NCBI GenBank assembly: GCA_964424545.1 | Contig: CAYRJN010000136.1 | Coordinates: 1 to 10,627 of the forward strand | Reading direction: 5' to 3' | DNA from: JAUVIB01 sp964424545 | Lineage (GTDB): Bacteria; Calditrichota; Calditrichia; Calditrichales; Calditrichaceae | DNA: 10,627 nucleotides | In this document: piece by piece, positions 5,703 to 10,627 of the stretch | Position numbering within the stretch: the stretch's first letter is position 1 | Layout: each line of letters starts with the position of its first letter | Notes under the pieces: generated by a model | Told to the model about the DNA's origin: nothing | What the model saw: the letters and a program-made list of their open reading frames with translations, nothing else | Database searches by the model: none | Made by a program: the position numbers and the translations under genes

Positions 5703-7742
5703 ATGAAAAACCATATAAAAATCCTTGTCATCAGTTATTCGTTGTTTTGTATTTTTTTTATTAATAATTGCAAAAACAACGGTCATAAACAGCCGCAAAC
5801 TGCCGGGCAGCGGTCCGATAATTTAACAGACTTACAAAACCGTTGGCAAATATCGGGCAATTCCATAGTTTGGAGGGTAAAAAGCGTCCATAGCGACCAT
5901 ATTGAGATGAGCGGGTTGCGGGTTTCGGCGATCATAACCTATGGCGTGGATGAAAACGGCGCGCTTGTGCTCAAGAAAAAGGTCGTATGGCCGATGCTGC
6001 GTACGATTCCCAACGATACACATGCCAGTTTAATCCGTTTTTTTGAAGGTCAGCCGCAGATATTAATCGACGGGAAAAAAGCCGGCAGAGAAAAACCGTA
6101 CCGTGTTACGCTGGACGGCACGCTACAAATACAATCAAAATTAGGCCATAATTTGGATGTTAAGCGAACAGTTTTTCCCAGTACGGACGCTCCGGCAATT
6201 ATTGAGAAAATAACCATAACTAACGCCGGCCGTAAAAAAGTGAATATTGCCTTAAAACCTTTTTACGATGTGCAACAAACCGATAAAAGCGAGGGCGTAT
6301 ACGGCGCTTATGAACTCAGAAATTACAGCGATAAATCCGGGGATTTTGTTCTCAAACCGGGTGATAATTTGGAATTCGGGCTTTATATTCGCGGCAGAAG
6401 ATTGGATGAAAAGACGCCGACGATTAAGGCTGATGAAGAATTACAAAAAAGAAGAGATTTTATCCGTTCGCTGCAAACGAGTTTGATATTTCAATCGCCT
6501 GATTCTGTTTTGGATGTGATGTTCTCATTCGCCAAAATCAGGGCAACGGAAAGTATTTATGCCACTAAAGGCGGATTAATGCACGGGCCGGGCGGCGGCA
6601 GTTACTACGCGGCCATTTGGGCTAACGATCAGGCGGAATATATCAATCCCTTCTTTCCTTTTCTCGGCAATGCCAACGGCAACGAATCGGCCGTTAACAG
6701 TTTCCGCCATTTTGCCCGTTTCATGAACGATGAATATAAACCTATTCCCTCTTCAATAATAGCCGAAGGCGCGGATATCTGGAACGGGGCGGGAGACCGC
6801 GGCGATCAGGCTATGATCGCTTACGGCGCTTCGCGTTTCGCCTTGGCTTACGGCAATCCCCAAACAGCGCGGCAGTTATGGCCGCTTATTCAATGGTGCC
6901 TTGAGTATTTGGAGCGTCACAAAACGAAAGACGGCGTAATAGAGTCGGATACGGATGAGTTGGAAGGCCGTTTTCCCGCGGGTGATGCCAATCTGACCAC
7001 TTCGGTTTTAACCTACGGCGCCCTGCGCAGCGCTTCTTTTCTTGCTCAAGAGCTAAGCAAAGAAAAATATGTCCGATTATATCGCAAAAGAGCGCAGGAA
7101 TTAAGCGAGGCTATCGAAAATTATTTCGGCGCCGAGATGCACGGTTATCATACCTATCGCTATTATGACGGCAATGATAAACTGCGTTCCTGGATATGCA
7201 TTCCGCTTACTATGGGGCTGTTTGAACGAAAACAGGGAACGATCGACGCTTTATTGTCGCCGTATTTATGGAATAAAAACGGCGTCTATACGCAGGAAGG
7301 CGATAAAACGTTTTGGGATCGCGCCACATTGTACGCCTTTCGAGGAATATTTGCCGCCGGCGAGACGGAAACCGCCATGAAATATTTTCGCTATTATTCA
7401 CAACGACGGCTGCTTGGGGATCATGTGCCGTATGCCGTGGAAGCCTGGCCTGAAGGCGGCCAGCGGCATCTTTCCGCTGAGAGTGGATTGTATTGCAGGG
7501 TGGTAACCGAAGGAATCTTCGCCGTGGAACCTATCGGTTTTAATAAATTCCTGTGTGCGCCGCGTCTGCCGAAGGCGTGGAATAATATGGCGCTGCGCCA
7601 TATCAAAGCTTTTCAGCGTGATTTTGATATCGAATCTCAGCGCGTTGATAAGGGCATTATGGTGCGGATTATTGAAAACGGCAAACCGCCGCAGGAGAAA
7701 TTGTGGAACGGTAAGGCGCCGTTAGAGTTTGTTTTTAATTAG
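5703..7742 (+). CDS. Six-hairpin glycosidase-like lipoprotein
   Basis: The 679-residue product has an N-terminal hydrophobic segment (5-20) ending in a single Cys23 followed by Lys/Asn-rich sequence, so it is probably a lipoprotein. The lipobox INNC is atypical, with Asn instead of Gly/Ala/Ser before the Cys. Residues about 45-250 look like a beta-sandwich (IVWRVKSVHSDHIEMSG, WPMLRTIPNDTHASL). Residues about 255-605 look like an (alpha/alpha)6 barrel: YYAAIWANDQAEYINP (301-316, Asp309), EGADIWNGAGDRGDQAM (355-371, Asp365 and Asp368), EAWPEGGQRHLSAESGLYCR (580-599, Glu584 and Glu593), VTEGIFAVEPIGF (601-613, Glu603). PRLPKAW and a C-terminal strand set follow. These acids are the candidates for catalysis. 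Such proteins occur in polysaccharide-degradation loci, often annotated six-hairpin glycosidase-like; GH family and substrate cannot be fixed from sequence alone. Likely faces the periplasm or outer surface and works with the beta-helix protein downstream. Confidence 0.82.
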   Translation: MKNHIKILVISYSLFCIFFINNCKNNGHKQPQTAGQRSDNLTDLQNRWQISGNSIVWRVKSVHSDHIEMSGLRVSAIITYGVDENGALVLKKKVVWPMLRTIPNDTHASLIRFFEGQPQILIDGKKAGREKPYRVTLDGTLQIQSKLGHNLDVKRTVFPSTDAPAIIEKITITNAGRKKVNIALKPFYDVQQTDKSEGVYGAYELRNYSDKSGDFVLKPGDNLEFGLYIRGRRLDEKTPTIKADEELQKRRDFIRSLQTSLIFQSPDSVLDVMFSFAKIRATESIYATKGGLMHGPGGGSYYAAIWANDQAEYINPFFPFLGNANGNESAVNSFRHFARFMNDEYKPIPSSIIAEGADIWNGAGDRGDQAMIAYGASRFALAYGNPQTARQLWPLIQWCLEYLERHKTKDGVIESDTDELEGRFPAGDANLTTSVLTYGALRSASFLAQELSKEKYVRLYRKRAQELSEAIENYFGAEMHGYHTYRYYDGNDKLRSWICIPLTMGLFERKQGTIDALLSPYLWNKNGVYTQEGDKTFWDRATLYAFRGIFAAGETETAMKYFRYYSQRRLLGDHVPYAVEAWPEGGQRHLSAESGLYCRVVTEGIFAVEPIGFNKFLCAPRLPKAWNNMALRHIKAFQRDFDIESQRVDKGIMVRIIENGKPPQEKLWNGKAPLEFVFN

Positions 7743-7791
7743 GTTGAAAATAACATAACTTCGCAAATTGATTGATCAAAGCGGCCTATTT

Positions 7792-7816
7792 GTCATTCTC
7801 CGATAAATCGGAGAAT
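7792..7816 (+). repeat. Palindromic GTCATT repeat, third copy
   Basis: GTCATT leads into a perfect 10-bp inverted repeat, ATTCTCCGAT (7795-7804) and ATCGGAGAAT (7807-7816), with an AA centre. It matches 141-165 at 23 of 25 positions; the two differences are C here against T there, in the left arm. The sequence after it (TTATAATG) only loosely recalls the AATCTAAA flank of the first pair. Confidence 0.75.
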
Positions 7817-7862
7817 TTATAATGTTGCATAAACGGAATAGTTACAATTTATGAAAAGACAA

Positions 7863-7934
7863 AAATTGAGGATATTACAAAAAAAATATCGAAAATGTCT
7901 AAAATATCTGTTTGTTTGAAATTTCGATACAATA
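7863..7934 (+). repeat. Upstream block shared with 3932-4002
   Basis: This is the counterpart of the block before the 4052 gene: AAATTGAG at 7863-7870, TACAAAAA at 7876-7883, an AAAAT-TCT piece at 7892-7900, AAATTTCG at 7919-7926 and TACAATA at 7928-7934. Here it also carries internal inverted repeats not conserved in the other copy: GATATT/AATATC (7871-7876 with 7885-7890) and ATCGAAA/TTTCGAT (7888-7894 with 7922-7928). It ends about 180 nt before the GTG at 8113, so any transcript starting here would have a long leader. Confidence 0.5.
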
Positions 7935-7985
7935 ATAGGGGGAAATCTCTTTCGATAATATGCGGCGTAGATGATTATTGGGACG

Positions 7986-8037
7986 CTTCTTCACAGTTGC
8001 TTTTCGTTCTTCATCTTATCCTTTCCTGTTCCTCATC
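7986..8037 (+). other. Pyrimidine-rich tract in the 8113 leader
   Basis: Only 9 of 52 bases are purines, which is conspicuous beside the A-rich surroundings. If the TACAAT at 7928-7933 is a -10 element, the tract lies in the transcribed leader of the beta-helix gene. A role such as a regulatory leader or protein binding site is speculative. On the opposite strand it is purine-rich and offers Shine-Dalgarno-like strings, but only a 7-codon frame follows them. Confidence 0.35.
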
Positions 8038-8100
8038 GCCGATCATTTGCAGATTTGCACGCTGAAAACATAATTAAAAACGGTGTTTTAAAAAAATAGA

Positions 8101-8106
8101 GAAGGA
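8101..8106 (+). promoter_or_regulatory. Ribosome binding site for the GTG start at 8113
   Basis: GAAGGA lies 6 nt upstream of GTG. There is no in-frame ATG between the upstream TAA (8089-8091) and the signal peptide, so this site decides the start. The near-ideal spacing supports the GTG. Confidence 0.75.
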
Positions 8107-8112
8107 AAAATT

Positions 8113-10627
8113 GTGATAAAAAAAATATTTAAAGTTGTAAATATAGTTTTAGTTCTAAGTATATGCGCACCGCTCTTCGGTAATAATGGCGAATCCAAAC
8201 CGTTAAAAGATGGAAAATTTCTTCGCGGAGAAAAATACGATCAATTCTCTTTATCCGGCAATGATGCCGATTTTTATGTCGCCCCAAACGGCAGTGATAA
8301 CTGGTCCGGAACACTTGCCGAACCCAATCAAGCTAAGACCGACGGGCCGTTTGCTACCATAGGGAGAGCTAAAGAAGCTGTCAGAAAGCTAAAGTTAACA
8401 ATTTATAAACCCAAAGAAAATGCAATAGATTCAAGGTTTAGAGGCTCTTCGTATAAATACGGAAAAGGGAAAGATATCATTGTGCTGATACGGGAAGGAT
8501 ATTATAAACTTAAAAATACGCTTGTTTTTAATTCAGTTGACGGCGGCGAGCGTATTGAAACCGATTTACCCACAGGCGCTTTTGAGTATCATAAATTAAA
8601 AGATTATTATGTTACGTATGCGGCTTATCCCGGAGAGCATCCGCTAATATTTGGAGGCGTTGAAATAAATGGGTGGAAGAAAGAGCGGAAAGGGATATGG
8701 TCAACAAAACCTGATGTTGACAAAATTGATGAATTATTTGTAAATGGTAAAAGAATGAGGCTGGCGAGATATCCGAATACGGGATCTTTGTCGATGGCTG
8801 AGCAGCCGGTAAATCCCAATTGGTTTAAATATAACAAAGGAGATATAAAAAATTGGGATACTATTGAAAGCGTCAATATTCATATGAAAGTTCGCTGGAC
8901 ATCGATTGATGTGGGTATTACGCGGGTGGATGAAAAAGCGCAGATCGTTTACCTTGATACAGCAACAAATGATATGCTGTTTGTTCCTCCCAAATATTAT
9001 GTTGAAAATAGCGAGGCTTTACTCGACACGGCGGGAGAATATTATTTTAACCGGCGGAGAAGAATACTAAAAGTAATTCCCGATCAGCGTATTGACGATA
9101 TGAATAATGCTTTGACGGCAATTCCGGATATTAGCGAATTAATAAAAGTTGAAGGGACGGCGCGGAAGCCGGTAAGAAATTTACGATTTTTGGGATTACA
9201 TTTTACCCTTAACGCTTTTGGGGGTAAATCGGCAATAGGTTTTGAATATGCTAAAAATTGTGAGCTGCTTAAGAATAAATTGACTAATATTAATGGAAAT
9301 GCTGTATCAATAGGCTTGGGATGTTATAATAATTTGATATCCGGTAATGACATTTCCATGGTAAAAAAGGGGATAGGTATTATTAATTCCGGTTCGGCGC
9401 ATCCGGCCAAATGGGAGGATATAAATTCGGATAATGTTATATCTTATAACAAAATTGAGCAAATGCAGTTACAATCCGGCGGCATCGCTACAAAAAATGC
9501 TCTTAGATCGGTCATTTCCCATAACTATGTCAGCGGTACCTATTCTTATGGTATAACGGTAGGGTCCTGGCCGAATGTAGAAGAATCCATAGACGGCAAT
9601 CATCTTGTCGAATACAATCACATCTCGTTTACCAATCAGGGGCGTGATGACGAAGGCGGAATGGCGGTTTACGGATTAAGTCCGGGTTCAATTGTCAGAA
9701 ATAACCTGATTCATGATGTAACGCCCGCCGAAACAAATGAAAATGTCGGTTTCTTTTTTCAGAATATGGCCAAAGGCTGGACGATATACGATAATATTTT
9801 TTACAATCTTAAGCAGGGTGAATTAAAATATTGCGCCGCTTATCCTGTTGATAATGTATATGAAGATAATTTTATTGTTGAAACGCCTAAAGTGCAAGCG
9901 GAAAAGATTATTAACGGCAAACCGGTTTTCGTATATCTTAATCAAAACATAAGAGCAAAAAACGGCTTTGAAACGGGAAAAAATATACAAATTTCGGCAA
10001 CAGTAAAAAATACAGGCGCAACCGGCTTAAAAAAGGTCCGTTTATATATCGATGGTAAAGTCGCTAAAGAGCAAAAATTCCCGCTGATCGAAGGAAACAG
10101 CAGTAAAATATTTTTTGAATACACTTTTTCCGAACCCGGTGAACATACCTTTGCCGTGGAAACCATACCATATTCAAAAGTCAACATATCCGGCAAACCG
10201 ATCTATATATTATACGGCGATCTTTGGCTGTCTAACAAAGAACTGCCGGCGGGCGACACCATTTTGGTAAAATCATCGATAGAAAACCTAAATAAAAATA
10301 AACGTCAAGAGAGCGTAAAATGTATAATTGACGGCGAGGTCTATGCGACAAAAACAGTGACCTTAGGAAGCAGCGAGGAGCGAAATGTGGATTTTTCCGT
10401 TTCTCTTCCCGTAGGCCTTCATAACGTTTCCATCGGCGGCCAGATGCCCGTTAAAGTCCGGTTTTATGCTTACAAACGGTTGGATTTTTTAAAGGATAAA
10501 TTATTACAGTATTGTTCGGGCACGGCAAAACCCTGTAAATTTAATATCAGCAGCAAGCGCTATGAAATTACGGCAAGCGGAACAGATTTTTTACATGCCG
10601 AAGATTCTTATGGAGCAATTTATCTGC
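8113..10627 (+). CDS. Secreted GH141-like beta-helix protein with CARDB-like domains, partial
   Basis: The frame is open for 838 codons and runs off the window, so the C-terminus is missing. It starts at GTG with GAAGGA 6 nt upstream. Residues 1-23 are a signal peptide (KKIFKVVNIVLVLS core). The segment 53-94 (DFYVAPNGSDNWSGT, then PFATIGRAKEAVRKLK), VTYAAYPGEHPLIFGG near 168-182 and ELFVNGKRMRLARYPN at 207-222 are typical of the N-terminal part of GH141-like enzymes. A right-handed beta-helix follows to about 590, with an Asn ladder (SYNKI, SHNYV, EYNHI, RNNLIHDV, YDNIFYN, EDNFIV). The acidic cluster GRDDEGG (510-516) is a candidate active-site element. Residues about 612-682 and 702-786 look like two CARDB-type beta-sandwich domains. 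The tail (YEITASGTDF, 817-826) begins another beta domain, perhaps concanavalin-like. The family includes fucosidase and xylanase activities; the substrate here is unknown. A pectate-lyase-like activity is an alternative. Confidence 0.82.
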   Translation, partial: MIKKIFKVVNIVLVLSICAPLFGNNGESKPLKDGKFLRGEKYDQFSLSGNDADFYVAPNGSDNWSGTLAEPNQAKTDGPFATIGRAKEAVRKLKLTIYKPKENAIDSRFRGSSYKYGKGKDIIVLIREGYYKLKNTLVFNSVDGGERIETDLPTGAFEYHKLKDYYVTYAAYPGEHPLIFGGVEINGWKKERKGIWSTKPDVDKIDELFVNGKRMRLARYPNTGSLSMAEQPVNPNWFKYNKGDIKNWDTIESVNIHMKVRWTSIDVGITRVDEKAQIVYLDTATNDMLFVPPKYYVENSEALLDTAGEYYFNRRRRILKVIPDQRIDDMNNALTAIPDISELIKVEGTARKPVRNLRFLGLHFTLNAFGGKSAIGFEYAKNCELLKNKLTNINGNAVSIGLGCYNNLISGNDISMVKKGIGIINSGSAHPAKWEDINSDNVISYNKIEQMQLQSGGIATKNALRSVISHNYVSGTYSYGITVGSWPNVEESIDGNHLVEYNHISFTNQGRDDEGGMAVYGLSPGSIVRNNLIHDVTPAETNENVGFFFQNMAKGWTIYDNIFYNLKQGELKYCAAYPVDNVYEDNFIVETPKVQAEKIINGKPVFVYLNQNIRAKNGFETGKNIQISATVKNTGATGLKKVRLYIDGKVAKEQKFPLIEGNSSKIFFEYTFSEPGEHTFAVETIPYSKVNISGKPIYILYGDLWLSNKELPAGDTILVKSSIENLNKNKRQESVKCIIDGEVYATKTVTLGSSEERNVDFSVSLPVGLHNVSIGGQMPVKVRFYAYKRLDFLKDKLLQYCSGTAKPCKFNISSKRYEITASGTDFLHAEDSYGAIYL

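Larger units (their letters stand above)
7743..8112. other. 370-nt intergenic region
   Basis: There is no gene. In order it holds a palindromic repeat (7792-7816), the block shared with 3932-4002 (7863-7934), and a pyrimidine-rich tract (7986-8037). It ends in the leader of the next gene with its ribosome binding site. The repeat hairpin is followed only by TTATAATG, so it is a poor intrinsic terminator for the upstream gene. Its length suggests that the two carbohydrate genes are not tightly co-transcribed. Confidence 0.5.

Noticed and set aside
9942..10196. 84-codon minus-strand frame, and a similar one at 8625-8876
   Set aside because: Both are shadows of the long beta-helix gene, whose reading frame is continuous and motif-rich through these intervals.

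Overview
The window is AT-rich bacterial chromosome. The best taxonomic clue is the C-terminal sorting domain of the 537-2147 protein, with its NYPNPFNPKTTIRF block. That block is typical of type IX secretion cargo in the FCB superphylum, especially Calditrichota, Ignavibacteria, KSB1 and similar candidate lineages. A Bacteroidota-related or candidate-phylum genome is therefore likely; the exact phylum is an inference. No rRNA, tRNA, CRISPR array, intact transposase or phage gene was seen.

Layout. 1-536 is mostly non-coding. It holds an inverted pair of small palindromic repeats (141-226), the C-terminal remnant of a plus-strand gene (about 282-414) and a compound hairpin that can end minus-strand transcription. 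537-2147 (minus) encodes a secreted protein with a T9SS sorting tail. A divergent intergenic region with a CRP/FNR-like palindrome separates it from a coupled plus-strand pair: a 95-residue helical protein and a 298-residue ArsA/Get3-type ATPase lacking all cysteines. After a 415-nt gap comes a second coupled pair: a 109-residue membrane-anchored small beta-domain protein and a 307-residue membrane protein with a PH-like soluble insert. Both pairs overlap by one base at TGATG.

From 5703 the content is carbohydrate-active: a 679-residue probable lipoprotein with a six-hairpin (alpha/alpha)6 glycosidase-like fold, then a GTG-started, secreted right-handed beta-helix protein resembling GH141. 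The latter continues with two CARDB-like domains and the start of another beta domain, and runs off the window at 10627. The two probably act on a complex polysaccharide, but no transporter, regulator or SusC/D pair is visible.

Two non-coding observations cut across the genes. A palindromic element beginning GTCATT occurs at both ends of the window, with decayed relatives between. A roughly 72-nt AT-rich block is shared by the upstream regions of the 4052 gene and the 8113 gene, which otherwise look unrelated. No single gene cluster here can be declared a new system from sequence alone. The best candidates are the Cys-less ArsA-like ATPase with its small partner and the small-domain/PH-like membrane pair.
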